A stretch of 45,537 bases of DNA from Streptomyces sp. TBY4 (GTDB lineage Bacteria > Actinomycetota > Actinomycetes > Streptomycetales > Streptomycetaceae). The stretch is from NCBI RefSeq assembly GCF_024213195.1, contig NZ_JANAVF010000027.1, positions 1-45,537 of the forward strand. Direction: 5' to 3'. A program made the position numbers and the translations under genes. Positions 11,001-19,598 of the stretch are shown piece by piece; position 1 is the first letter of the stretch; each line of letters starts with the position of its first letter. The notes beneath the pieces were generated by a model. It had not been told where the DNA came from, searched no databases, and was given only the letters and a program-made list of their open reading frames with translations.

Positions 11001-14000
11001 CGTCCACCTGGCGGCGCTCGACTCCGCCGATGCCTCCGCCGGAGTGCTCTCGCTGTCCCGCACCCTCGCCGCCCTGGGCGCCGACGGCGCCGGCACCACC
11101 CGCGTCGTCGTGGTCACCCGCGGAGGCCAGACCGTCGCCGACGGCGAGCAGGCCGACCCGGCCCAGGCCGCCGTCGCAGTGCTGCCCGTGGTCGCCAACC
11201 AGGAGTACCTGAACCTCGACACGAGCAGCGCCGACCTCGCCCCCGGCTCCGGCGCCGCCGAAGCCGCCGAGGCCCTCGCCGCCCTCCTGCGTCACCCCAC
11301 CGGCACCGTGACCGCCGCCCACCGCGACGGCCGCTGGCACGTCCCCGGCTACGTCCCCGCCGAGGCAGGCGAAGCCGCCGGCGACGCCCTGCCCGACCCG
11401 GCCGTCGTCGAGGGAACCACCTGGCTCATCACCGGCGGCCTCGGCGACGTCGGCATCACCCTCGCCGAGCACCTGGTCCGCCGCGGCGCCACCACGCTGA
11501 TCCTGACCAGCCGCAACGGCGTCCCCGACGACCCGGACCACCCGCGCGCCGCCGCCGTGCGGCGCCTGCGCGAGCTGGGTGCCGAGATCCGCACCCCGCT
11601 TGTGGACGTCACCGACGAGGCCGCGATGCGTGCCCTCTTCGACGCCGACCGCATCGACGGCGTGGTGCACGCCGCCGCCGAGTCCGCCCCGGACACCTTC
11701 CGGCCCCTGCAGGACCTGGACGCCGCCGCCGTGGCCCGGCACTTCGGCGCCAAGGTCGACGGCGCCCGTGTCCTCGACGCGGTCGTCTCCGGGCTCCCTG
11801 CGGCACGGCGCCCCGCCCACTGCGTGCTCTTCTCGTCGACCTCCGCCCTCCTCGGCGGCCTCGCCTTCGGCAGCTACGCCGCGGCGAACGCGGCCCTCAC
11901 CGCGCTCGCCCACCGCCGGACGAGCACCACCACCCGCTGGACCGCAGCGAGCTGGGACACCTGGGCCTGTACCCTGGACCGGCTCGACGGCCAGGTCGGC
12001 GCGACGATGATCAGCCACTCCATGAGCGACCCGGAGGCGCTCGGCGCCTTCGACGCGCTCCTCGACCTGGCCCGCCCCGCCGTGATCGTCGTCGCCGGCG
12101 GCCTCGCCGACCGGCTCCCCGTGCCCGCCGGCGCGGCAACCGCACCGGCCGCGGCCACCGCGACCCGGTACCAGCGCCCCGACCTGCCGCAGCCGTACGT
12201 CCCGCCGCTGACCGCCACCGAACGCGTCCTCGCCGGCCTGTGGTCGGACGTCCTCGGCGTCGAACCGATCGGCGTCCGCGACAACTTCTTCGACCTCCAG
12301 GGCAATTCCCTGCTCGCGCTGCAGATGCTCAACCTGGTCAAGCAGCGCTTCGGCATCGTGATCCCGACGGTTACGCTCTTCGCCGCGCCCACCGTCCACG
12401 CGCTCGGCGCCGCTCTCGACGAGCAGGGGGCCGCCGCGACCGGCACCCCGGCGGCGCCCGTCGCGGCCGCCCCCGCGCCGCGGACCGAACCGTCGCGACC
12501 CGCCGCGGCCGCGGAGCCCGACCATGACCTGGACCGGCACATCGCCGTGGTCGGCATGGCGGGCCGCTTCCCCGGCGCCGCGGACGTTACCCAGTTCTGG
12601 CGCAACCTCTGCGACGGCGTTGAGTCGATCACCTTCTTCTCGCCGGAGGAGCTCATCGAGGCCGGCGTCGATCCCGCCCTGGTCCACGATCCGTCCTACG
12701 TCCCGGCCCGCGCGGTCCTGGACGACATCGCGGGCTTCGACGCGGGCTTCTTCGGACTCAGCCCCCGGATGGCCGCGCTCACCGACCCCCAGCAGCGCCT
12801 GTTCCTTGAGACCTGCTGGGAAGCGCTGGAGCAGTCCGGCTACTGCCGCCCCGAACACCGCGGCCGGGTCGGCGTGTTCGGCGGCACCAACATCAGCACC
12901 TACCTGCTCGGGATGGCCGACCGGCTGGCGGGCGACGAGGACGTCAGCACGTACGAGATCATCATGGGCAACGACAAGGACGCTCTGACGACCTCCGTCT
13001 CCTACCTGTTCGACCTGCGCGGCCCCAGCGTCGCCGTCCAGACCTTCTGCTCCACCTCGCTCGTCGCCGTCCACACGGCGGCCCGCGCCCTGCGCGCGGG
13101 CGACTGCGAGATGGCGCTCGCCGGCGGCGTCTCCATCCGCGTCCCGGACCGGGTCGGGCACCTGTACACCGCTGGCGGTCAGGAGTCCGTCGACGGACAC
13201 GTCCGCACCTTCGACTCCAAGGCCCAGGGCAGCATGTTCGGCGACGGCGCCACCGTCGTCGTCCTCAAGCGGCTCTCCGACGCGCTCCGCGACGGCGACC
13301 ACATCTGGTCCGTCATCCGCGGCTCCGCGATGAACAACGACGGCGCACTGAAGGTCGGCTACACCGCGCCCAGCGTGATCGGCCAGGCCCAGGTGATCGC
13401 CGACGCCATGGCGGACGCCCGCGTCACCGCCGAGGACATCGGGTACGTCGAGGCGCACGGCACCGCCACCGAACTCGGCGACCCCATCGAGGTGGCTGCC
13501 CTGACCCGCGCCTTCGGCCCCACCGACACCCGCCAGTACTGCGCCCTCGGCTCGGTGAAGACCAACATCGGCCACCTGGACCGCGCCGCCGGCACCGCCG
13601 GCCTCATCAAGGCGTCCCTGGCCGTCCGTGAGGGCGTCATCCCGGCGACCCTGCACTACACCAGCCCCAACCCGGAGATCGACTTCGAGAACAGCCCGTT
13701 CTACGTCAACGCCGGGCTGACCCACTGGGAGGCGGGGGAGGGGCGCCCCCGGATCGCCGGCCTCAACTCCCTCGGCATGGGCGGCACCAACGTCCACGTG
13801 GTCGTTGAGGAACCCCCCGCCCGCCCCGAGACGGCCCCCGCCGCCCCGGAGAGCGCCCGCCGCTACCAGGTGCTGCCGGTCTCCGCCCGTACCACGGCGG
13901 CCGCCGACGAAGCCGTCCAGCGCCTCGGCGAGCACCTGCGGACCCGGCCGGAGACCCGGCTCGACGACACCGCGTTCACCCTCCAGGTGGGGCGCAAGAC

Positions 14001-17000
14001 CTTCGAGCACCGGCGTGCCGCCGTGGTCACCTCCGTCGAGGAGGCAGTCCCGGTCCTCACCGGCGCCGATGGCGCCGCACCCCTCGCCGCGCGCACCGAT
14101 GCCGCCCAGGGCAGGCCCGTGGCCTTCCTCTTCGCCGGGGTCGGCGAGCAGTACCCGGGCCTCGTCGGCGAGCTGTACCGCCGCGAGCCGGAGTTCGCCG
14201 CCGCCCTCGACGCCTGCCTGGACCGGATCTCCGCGGCCCTGCCCGACGGGGACGTCGCCGACCTGCTCACCGGCGTCCGCGGCGGCGCCCAGGACCTCGC
14301 GGTCCTCCTCGGCCGGGCGACGGCCACGGACGAGCGCGCCGCGGCGATGCGCCGCACCGAGGTCGCGCAGCCGCTGATGTTCGCCGTCGACTACGCGCTC
14401 GCCCGCACCCTGATGGCTTGGGGCGTGCGACCGCAGGCGATGCTCGGCTACAGCCTGGGCGAGTACGTGGCCGCCTGCTTGGCAGGGGTGCTCTCCCTCG
14501 ACGACGCCCTCGCGCTCGTCGTGCACCGGGCCCGGCTGATCGCCGGGGCCGAGCGCGGCACGATGGCCGCGGTCCCGCTCTCCGCCGACGCCCTGCGGCG
14601 GCGCTTCCGGATCGAGCGGCGGGGCCTGGACATCGCCGCGGTCAACGGCCCCGACACGGTCGTCGTCGCCGGACCCGACGCCGACATGGCGCTGCTCGCC
14701 GAGGAACTGCGCAAGGCCGAGGTCCCGTACCGGCCGCTGGAGACCACCCACGCCTTCCACTCCCGGATGCTCGGCGGCCTCACCGCCGAACTCACCGCCT
14801 GGATTGAGGCGAACGTCACCCTCCATGCGCCGGAACTGCTCTACTACTCCAACGTCACCGGTGGCGTCGCCGACGCCGACCTGGTCCGCGACCCGGGCTA
14901 CTGGGCCCGTCACATGTGCGGCACCGTGGAGTTCGCTGCGGGCGCCGCGGGCCTGATCGCCGACCCCGAGCTGGCCGTCGTCGAGATCGGCCCCGGACCG
15001 TCCCTGGGCGCGCTGATGCGCGCCGCGGCCTGCCCCCCCGAGCGCTGGCCGATGATCACGGCGACCCTGCCGGCCGCGGGCGACCCGCGGCCCGCCGACG
15101 CCGTCCTCGCCGACTGCCTCGCCAGGCTGTGGCTGCTCGGCGTCGACGTCGACTGGGCCGCCCATCACGGCCGCGGCCCCGGCGCGGCGACCCCCGCCCC
15201 CGGCCGTGCCCCCGGCCGGATCCCGCTCCCCACGTACCCCTTCCAGCGCCAGCGGTACTGGATCGAGCGGTCCAAGCCGTCTCCTCAGGGCGCCATCGGC
15301 GCCCCGGCCACAGGCGCCCCGGCCGAGCCGATGTCCATGGACGACATCGGCAAGGTCCCGAAGCAGGCCGAGGAGGAGTGGCTCTACCTGCCCGTCTGGC
15401 ACCAGACCGCCCCGACGGCGGCCGACGGGAACCAGCCCGCGCACTGGCTGGTGTACGCCCGTGAGGGCGCTGCCGACCGGGCCCTCGACGAGCTGCGCCG
15501 CACCGTGGAACCGGCGGGCGCCACCGTCACCGTGCTCCGCCCCGGCGACACCCACGGCAGGACCGAGGACGGCTGGACGGTCCGCCCCGGCAGCGACGAG
15601 GACACCCTCGCGGTGCTCCGCGCCCTGCGGAGCGCCGGACACCGCCTGGAGCGGGTGGTCCACCTGTGGACGCTCGGCGAGGAGGCCGGCGACACCGAGG
15701 CCGGGATCCTGAACCGGGGCCTGGACACCCTGATCGCCCTCGCCCGGGCGGCCGGTGAACTCGGCTTCGAGGATTGGACCCTGGACATCGCGACCACCGG
15801 CAGCCAGCAGGTGCTCGACGGCTCCGAGGCCCGCCCGGCCTCCGCCACGGTCACCGGTCCCGCTCTGGTCATCCCGTTGGAGTACCCCACGGTCACCACG
15901 CGGCTGATCGACACGGACCCGGCCACCACGGCCGCCGCCCTCGTCGCCGAGCTGCGGCGCCCGCGCGCCGCCGCGACCGTCGCCCTCCGCGGCAACCGCC
16001 GCTGGCTGTGCACGTACGAGCAGCTGCCCGCCGCCCCCGGCACGGAGACGGGAGGCGCGGCCCCGCGCGACGGCGGCGTCTACCTGATCACCGGCGGCCT
16101 CGGTGGCATCGGCCTCGGCATGGCCGACCACCTGGCGCGCGAACACCGCGCCAAGCTCGTGCTGTTCGGACGCACCGGCCTGCCGCCGCGCGAGCGGTGG
16201 GAAGCCGTCGCGGCGGGCACCGAGGCCGCGGACGACACCACTCGCAGGAGGGTGACCGAGGTCCTCGGGCTCCTCGCGCACGGCGCCGAGGTGGAGATCG
16301 TCACCGGTGACGTCGCCGACCCGGCGGACGTGCGCGGGGCCGTCGACCGTGCCGTCGAGAGGTTCGGCGCGCTGCACGGCCTGCTGCACACGGCCGGCGT
16401 GCCCGGCACCGGACTCATGCAGTTCAAGCAGCCCGGTGACGGACAGGCCGTCCTCGCCTCGAAGATCGCCGGCTGCCGTGCGATCGCCGAGGCCCTGCGG
16501 ATCGGACGGCCCGACGAGCTGCACCTCGACTTCTTGGTCCTCTTCTCGTCCATCACGTCCGTCACGGGTGGCGGCCCCGGCCAGGTCGACTACTGCGCGG
16601 GCAACGCGTACCTCGACGCCTTCGCGAACTCCCTCGCGGCCGACGGACGGCGCGTGCTCTCCGTCGACTGGGGCGAGTGGACGTGGAACGCCTGGTCCAA
16701 CGGCCTCGCGGGCTACGAGGAGTCCCTGCAGACCTTCTTCCGCAACCACCGCGCCCACTTCGGCATCACCTTCGACGACGGCTGGCGCTCGCTGCTCAGG
16801 GCACTCGGCTCCGGAGAGTCCCGGGTCGTCGTCTCGACCCAGGACTTCCCGACCGTGGTGCGGTTCAGCACCCGCTTCACCGTGGCCACCGTCACCTCCG
16901 AGGAAGTGACCGGCGGCACCGGCTCGCGGCACCCCCGTCCCGAACTGGTGACGCCATATCAGGAACCCTCCGGCACGGTCGAGCAGACCATCGCCGGGAT

Positions 17001-17292
17001 CTGGGGCGAGGCGCTCCGTCTGGACCGCACCGGAGTCAACGACAACTTCTTCGAGCTGGGCGGAAGTTCACTGCTCGGCATCACCGTCCTCGCCGCACTG
17101 CGCCGGGCGTTCCCCGACGCGGAGCTGCCCCCGCACATCCTCTTCGAAGCGCCGACCGTCACGGCCCTCGCCAAGGTCGTCGACGCCGAGGCCGCAGGCC
17201 CGGCGCCGGCCCAGGACCGCGAGGCCACCCGCAACCAGGCGGAAAGGCGCAGGTCCGGTCTCGAGGCGGCGGCCCGCCGCCGCAAGCGCTGA
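8038..17292 (+). CDS. Type I polyketide synthase, two modules (KS-AT-KR-ACP-KS-AT-KR-ACP)
   Basis: 3084 residues from GTG 8038. Module 1: KS 10-430 (C183 in SYCSTSL), AT 526-820 (S637 in GYSLGEY, HAFH), KR 1129-1340 (GGLGDVG, S1267, Y1280), carrier with S1424 in GNSLL. Module 2: KS 1500-1920 (C1671 in TFCSTSL), AT 2028-2320 (S2139 in GYSLGEY, HAFH), KR 2680-2900 (GGLGGIG, S2838, Y2852), carrier with S3011 in GGSSLL. Both ATs predict malonyl units and both KRs look active. With no DH or ER, two successive beta-hydroxy extensions are expected. The CSTSL cysteine motif differs from the CSSSL of the canonical PKS genes and recurs in the AT-less PKS at 21628-25419, so these modules form a separate lineage. 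The N-terminus is short and acidic; the C-terminus is basic (RRRKR). No thioesterase or reductase domain ends the protein. Confidence 0.97.
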   Translation: MTEYIPADVSDTDIAIVGVAGRFPGAADVAGLWAAIRAGRSGITRFTDEELRAAGVPEEQLADPAYVKAGAVIDGYDRFDAGFFGINPKEAQILDPQHRLFLEHSWHALEDASCDPARFDGTIGVFGGAGLSSYLINNLLPAGVAGEVGEFAVGLANDKDSLPLRVAHTLGLTGPAYGIQSYCSTSLVAVCAAATSLANLECDMALAGGVALGVPHRVGYPYQQGGITPPDGECRAFDASGLGAPLGSGVGVVALRRLEDALADGDRVYAVLRGWAVNNDGGRKVGFTAPGVEGQAAVIAEALAAAGFGPADIDYIEAHGTGTALGDAAEIAALQQVFDGEQLLVGSVKTNVGHLDRAAGVTGLIKAALALHHGEIPPTRNFTTPNPQLAAGGARLTVVTEPHAWPRGATPRRAGVSAFGIGGTNAHVVLEEAPLPAPAPAAPRPAELLVWSGRSAEAADASARALAGHLEESAGALAHVAHTLQSGRGVFGHRRMLVAGTADEAAARLREGDVLSRVDGQTDRPVGFLIAGTGEQYPGMAAELYETEPVFRSVIDHCRTLLVEQTGADPLTALLAPRATAPGGADLGRLLGRTGAPEGDGNDATDRLQPALFAVEYALAQLVRSWGVEPSVMVGYSLGEYVAACLAGVLSVEDALALVAHRARLIHALPAGAMAAVPLSADEVRARIVRTGLDGLDIAAVNGPGVTVVSGEPAALDTFREALAEDTVPCRPLATTHAFHSRMLEPIRAGLTDWIATHVTLHPPAIPYVSNVTGELITDAQATDPAYWAEHMCGPVRFDDAVATLLTRTETALLEIGPGPSLGALVRGHAACPPDRWPLIVQALPAEGDPRPAATVLAEAVGRLWLAGVSVDWTGYQEGRAPRAAELPLYPFQRERYWIDAPAGRTGTTGPQPAETTAPAPHVQLLTQRWDPAGAPESIATAPADGHHVLIADAGGTAGALAALLRREGTQVTVVRPGEDLPADGRTVVHLAALDSADASAGVLSLSRTLAALGADGAGTTRVVVVTRGGQTVADGEQADPAQAAVAVLPVVANQEYLNLDTSSADLAPGSGAAEAAEALAALLRHPTGTVTAAHRDGRWHVPGYVPAEAGEAAGDALPDPAVVEGTTWLITGGLGDVGITLAEHLVRRGATTLILTSRNGVPDDPDHPRAAAVRRLRELGAEIRTPLVDVTDEAAMRALFDADRIDGVVHAAAESAPDTFRPLQDLDAAAVARHFGAKVDGARVLDAVVSGLPAARRPAHCVLFSSTSALLGGLAFGSYAAANAALTALAHRRTSTTTRWTAASWDTWACTLDRLDGQVGATMISHSMSDPEALGAFDALLDLARPAVIVVAGGLADRLPVPAGAATAPAAATATRYQRPDLPQPYVPPLTATERVLAGLWSDVLGVEPIGVRDNFFDLQGNSLLALQMLNLVKQRFGIVIPTVTLFAAPTVHALGAALDEQGAAATGTPAAPVAAAPAPRTEPSRPAAAAEPDHDLDRHIAVVGMAGRFPGAADVTQFWRNLCDGVESITFFSPEELIEAGVDPALVHDPSYVPARAVLDDIAGFDAGFFGLSPRMAALTDPQQRLFLETCWEALEQSGYCRPEHRGRVGVFGGTNISTYLLGMADRLAGDEDVSTYEIIMGNDKDALTTSVSYLFDLRGPSVAVQTFCSTSLVAVHTAARALRAGDCEMALAGGVSIRVPDRVGHLYTAGGQESVDGHVRTFDSKAQGSMFGDGATVVVLKRLSDALRDGDHIWSVIRGSAMNNDGALKVGYTAPSVIGQAQVIADAMADARVTAEDIGYVEAHGTATELGDPIEVAALTRAFGPTDTRQYCALGSVKTNIGHLDRAAGTAGLIKASLAVREGVIPATLHYTSPNPEIDFENSPFYVNAGLTHWEAGEGRPRIAGLNSLGMGGTNVHVVVEEPPARPETAPAAPESARRYQVLPVSARTTAAADEAVQRLGEHLRTRPETRLDDTAFTLQVGRKTFEHRRAAVVTSVEEAVPVLTGADGAAPLAARTDAAQGRPVAFLFAGVGEQYPGLVGELYRREPEFAAALDACLDRISAALPDGDVADLLTGVRGGAQDLAVLLGRATATDERAAAMRRTEVAQPLMFAVDYALARTLMAWGVRPQAMLGYSLGEYVAACLAGVLSLDDALALVVHRARLIAGAERGTMAAVPLSADALRRRFRIERRGLDIAAVNGPDTVVVAGPDADMALLAEELRKAEVPYRPLETTHAFHSRMLGGLTAELTAWIEANVTLHAPELLYYSNVTGGVADADLVRDPGYWARHMCGTVEFAAGAAGLIADPELAVVEIGPGPSLGALMRAAACPPERWPMITATLPAAGDPRPADAVLADCLARLWLLGVDVDWAAHHGRGPGAATPAPGRAPGRIPLPTYPFQRQRYWIERSKPSPQGAIGAPATGAPAEPMSMDDIGKVPKQAEEEWLYLPVWHQTAPTAADGNQPAHWLVYAREGAADRALDELRRTVEPAGATVTVLRPGDTHGRTEDGWTVRPGSDEDTLAVLRALRSAGHRLERVVHLWTLGEEAGDTEAGILNRGLDTLIALARAAGELGFEDWTLDIATTGSQQVLDGSEARPASATVTGPALVIPLEYPTVTTRLIDTDPATTAAALVAELRRPRAAATVALRGNRRWLCTYEQLPAAPGTETGGAAPRDGGVYLITGGLGGIGLGMADHLAREHRAKLVLFGRTGLPPRERWEAVAAGTEAADDTTRRRVTEVLGLLAHGAEVEIVTGDVADPADVRGAVDRAVERFGALHGLLHTAGVPGTGLMQFKQPGDGQAVLASKIAGCRAIAEALRIGRPDELHLDFLVLFSSITSVTGGGPGQVDYCAGNAYLDAFANSLAADGRRVLSVDWGEWTWNAWSNGLAGYEESLQTFFRNHRAHFGITFDDGWRSLLRALGSGESRVVVSTQDFPTVVRFSTRFTVATVTSEEVTGGTGSRHPRPELVTPYQEPSGTVEQTIAGIWGEALRLDRTGVNDNFFELGGSSLLGITVLAALRRAFPDAELPPHILFEAPTVTALAKVVDAEAAGPAPAQDREATRNQAERRRSGLEAAARRRKR

Positions 17293-17335
17293 CCGGCACA
17301 CCAGCCATCGAACGCAACAAAGAACGGAGCACGTC

Positions 17336-18181
17336 ATGACTGTCATCGGCGTAGTCGGTGCCGGCGTCATGGGCGTCGGAGTCGCCCAGAACCTCGCTCA
17401 GTACGGATACGACGTCGTCCTGGTCGACAAGGACGAGCGGATCCTGGCCGAGGCCAGGGACGCCGTCACTCGCAATGCCCGGATGAGCCGTCTCATGGGC
17501 GGCCCGGCACTGGACGCCGACGCCATCATGGCGAGGATCACCACCGAGGTCGGCGTGAAGGCGCTGGCCGACGCGGAGCTCGTCATCGAGAACGTCACCG
17601 AGAACTGGGACATTAAGCGCGAGGTCCACCAGGAGCTGGACGCGGTCCTCTCCCCGGACGCCGTCGTGATCGTCAACACCTCGGCGATCCCGATCACCAA
17701 GGTGGGCTCGCTGTACGGCCGCCCTGAGCGCGTGGTCGGCGTCCACTTCATGAACCCCGTCCCGGCCAAGCCGGTCGTGGAGCTGATCCCCGGCTTCCAC
17801 ACCTCCGCCGAGACCGTCGAGCGCACCCGCGCCCTGCTCACGGGCATGGGCAAGAAGGGCGTCGACGTCAAGGACTCGTCCGGCTTCGTCTCCAATCGGG
17901 TCCTGATGCTGACCGTCAACGAGGCCGCCTTCCTTGTGTACGAGGGCGTGGCCACCGCCGAATCGGTCGACGAGGTCTTCCGCGGCTGCTTCGGCCACCC
18001 CATGGGGCCGCTGGAGACCGCCGACCTGATCGGCGTCGACACCATCCTTTACAGCGTCGAGGTGCTCTACGAGCACTATGCCGACAGCAAGTACCGCCCC
18101 TGCCCCCTGCTCAAGCAGATGACCGACGCGGGACTCCACGGCCGGAAGACCGGCCGCGGCTTCTACACCTACGCAAGCTGA
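17336..18181 (+). CDS. 3-hydroxyacyl dehydrogenase, FkbK-type (extender-unit oxidation)
   Basis: 281 residues from ATG 17336, with GGAG at 17326-17329. The N-terminus carries the NAD-binding Rossmann motif GAGVMG and the sequence runs as a full 3-hydroxybutyryl-CoA dehydrogenase (usual length about 280), ending in the family's GRKTGRGFYTY motif. It is followed directly by an ACP, an acyl-CoA dehydrogenase and an FkbH-type protein. In FK520 and ansamitocin-type pathways this set oxidises glyceryl-ACP to the hydroxymalonyl stage (established knowledge). By that analogy this enzyme oxidises the primary alcohol of glyceryl-ACP. Confidence 0.9.
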   Translation: MTVIGVVGAGVMGVGVAQNLAQYGYDVVLVDKDERILAEARDAVTRNARMSRLMGGPALDADAIMARITTEVGVKALADAELVIENVTENWDIKREVHQELDAVLSPDAVVIVNTSAIPITKVGSLYGRPERVVGVHFMNPVPAKPVVELIPGFHTSAETVERTRALLTGMGKKGVDVKDSSGFVSNRVLMLTVNEAAFLVYEGVATAESVDEVFRGCFGHPMGPLETADLIGVDTILYSVEVLYEHYADSKYRPCPLLKQMTDAGLHGRKTGRGFYTYAS

Positions 18182-18193
18182 GGAGAGACACAC

Positions 18194-18439
18194 ATGTCCG
18201 ACACCACCGGCCAGATCCTGACCTTCGTCAAGGGCCGCTTCCCCCAGGCCGATATCACCGCGACCGAGGACATCTTCTCACTGGGCTTCGTCAACTCGCT
18301 GTTCGCGATGGAGCTCGTCATGTTCGTGGAGAAGACCTTCGGCATCACCATCCCCACCGACGAGCTGCGCATCGACAACTTCCGTACCGCCGAGGCGATG
18401 ACGGTCCTGGTCGACCGCCAGCGCGCCGTGGCCGCGTAG
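18194..18439 (+). CDS. Acyl carrier protein, FkbJ-type (glyceryl/hydroxymalonyl carrier)
   Basis: 81 residues from ATG 18194; the AGGAGA site at 18181-18186 overlaps the stop of the preceding gene. The attachment serine is S35 in GFVNSL. Its size and its place inside the FkbK/J/I/H gene order identify it as the discrete carrier on which the three-carbon unit from 1,3-bisphosphoglycerate is loaded and oxidised. It must be activated by a phosphopantetheinyl transferase, possibly the one at 43875-44756. Confidence 0.92.
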   Translation: MSDTTGQILTFVKGRFPQADITATEDIFSLGFVNSLFAMELVMFVEKTFGITIPTDELRIDNFRTAEAMTVLVDRQRAVAA

Positions 18440-18446
18440 GCACCGG

Positions 18447-19598
18447 ATGACGAACGACACGCAGACGCGGCCCCAGGCCGCCGTCGTACCGGACCGGGCC
18501 TCCGCCCGCGCCTTCGTGGACGAGCACATCCTGCCGCACGCCGACGCCTACGACAGGCAGGGGGCGATCCCGGAGGAACTCCTGGAGCGCATCGGCGCCG
18601 CCGGCCTGTGGGCGCCGTTCCTGCCGCCCGAGACGGGCGGCGCGGGACTGGACATGGTGACGCTCGGCGAGATCCACGAGGAGGTGGGACGGGGCTGCTC
18701 CTCCGTGCGCAGCCTCCTCACCGTGCACACCATGCTCGCCTGGACCCTCCAGCGCTGGGGCACCGCCGCACAGCGCGAGCAGTGGGGACCCCTCCTCGCG
18801 AGCGGCGGCGTGCTGGGAGCCTTCTGCCTCTCCGAGCCCGGGGCCGGCAGCGATGCCGCGGGGATCACCACGACGGCCGTGCCCAAGGGTGACGGCTGGG
18901 TGCTCAACGGCGTCAAGAAGTGGACGACGAACGGGCAGCGGGCCGACCTCTTCCTGGTGTTCGCGAAGACCGAGTCCAGCATCGGCGCGTTCCTGGTGCC
19001 GAGGGACACCCCCGGTGTCACCGTCCGGCCCCTCGACGACATGCTCGGCACCCGGGCCTCCATGCTCGCCGAGGTGACCCTCGGCGACGTGCGGCTCGGT
19101 CCGGACGCGCTCCTGGGACCGAGCGGCTTCGCCGCCGGCATGGTCCTCACCGGCACCCTCGACCTGGGCCGCTACAGCGTCGCCGCGGGCTCGGTCGGCA
19201 TCATCCAGGCGTGCCTGGACGCGTCGGCCTCCTACGCCTCGCGGCGCATGGTCGGCGGGAGTCCGATCTCCGAACTCCCGCTGATCCAGGCGAAGCTGTC
19301 CGACATGGTCACCGACGTTCGGGCGGCACGGCTGCTGCTCGCCGAGGCCGGCCGGCTGAAGGACGTCGGCGACTCGGCGACGCTCATGGCGACCTGGATC
19401 GCCAAGTACTTCGCGTCCACCGCCGCGGTACGGCACGCCTCCGAGGCGGTGCAGGTGCACGGCGCCAACGGATGCAGCCCGGACTACCCCGTGGCGCGGT
19501 ACTACCGAGACGCGAAGGTCATGGAAATCATCGAGGGCAGCAACGAGATCCAGCGGATCACGATCGCCGCCGAGGCACACCGCGAGGGGGGACGATGA
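18447..19598 (+). CDS. Acyl-CoA/acyl-ACP dehydrogenase, FkbI-type
   Basis: 383 residues, the usual length for the family. The start is ATG 18447, only 7 nt after the ACP stop. FAD/substrate-loop motifs are visible (FCLSEPGAGSDA in the middle, then a KKWTTNG strand), and the C-terminal EGSNEIQRI segment carries the glutamate normally used as base. In methoxymalonyl/hydroxymalonyl-ACP cassettes FkbI acts after FkbK on the ACP-bound three-carbon unit. The stop overlaps the start of the FkbH-type gene (ATGA), so the two are translationally coupled. Confidence 0.92.
   Translation: MTNDTQTRPQAAVVPDRASARAFVDEHILPHADAYDRQGAIPEELLERIGAAGLWAPFLPPETGGAGLDMVTLGEIHEEVGRGCSSVRSLLTVHTMLAWTLQRWGTAAQREQWGPLLASGGVLGAFCLSEPGAGSDAAGITTTAVPKGDGWVLNGVKKWTTNGQRADLFLVFAKTESSIGAFLVPRDTPGVTVRPLDDMLGTRASMLAEVTLGDVRLGPDALLGPSGFAAGMVLTGTLDLGRYSVAAGSVGIIQACLDASASYASRRMVGGSPISELPLIQAKLSDMVTDVRAARLLLAEAGRLKDVGDSATLMATWIAKYFASTAAVRHASEAVQVHGANGCSPDYPVARYYRDAKVMEIIEGSNEIQRITIAAEAHREGGR

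Noticed and set aside
8761..16932. Very long minus-strand open frames opposite the PKS genes (also 3254-7426, 874-2817)
   Set aside because: Such frames are common artefacts of high-GC coding DNA; the plus strand encodes complete PKS domains with catalytic residues.
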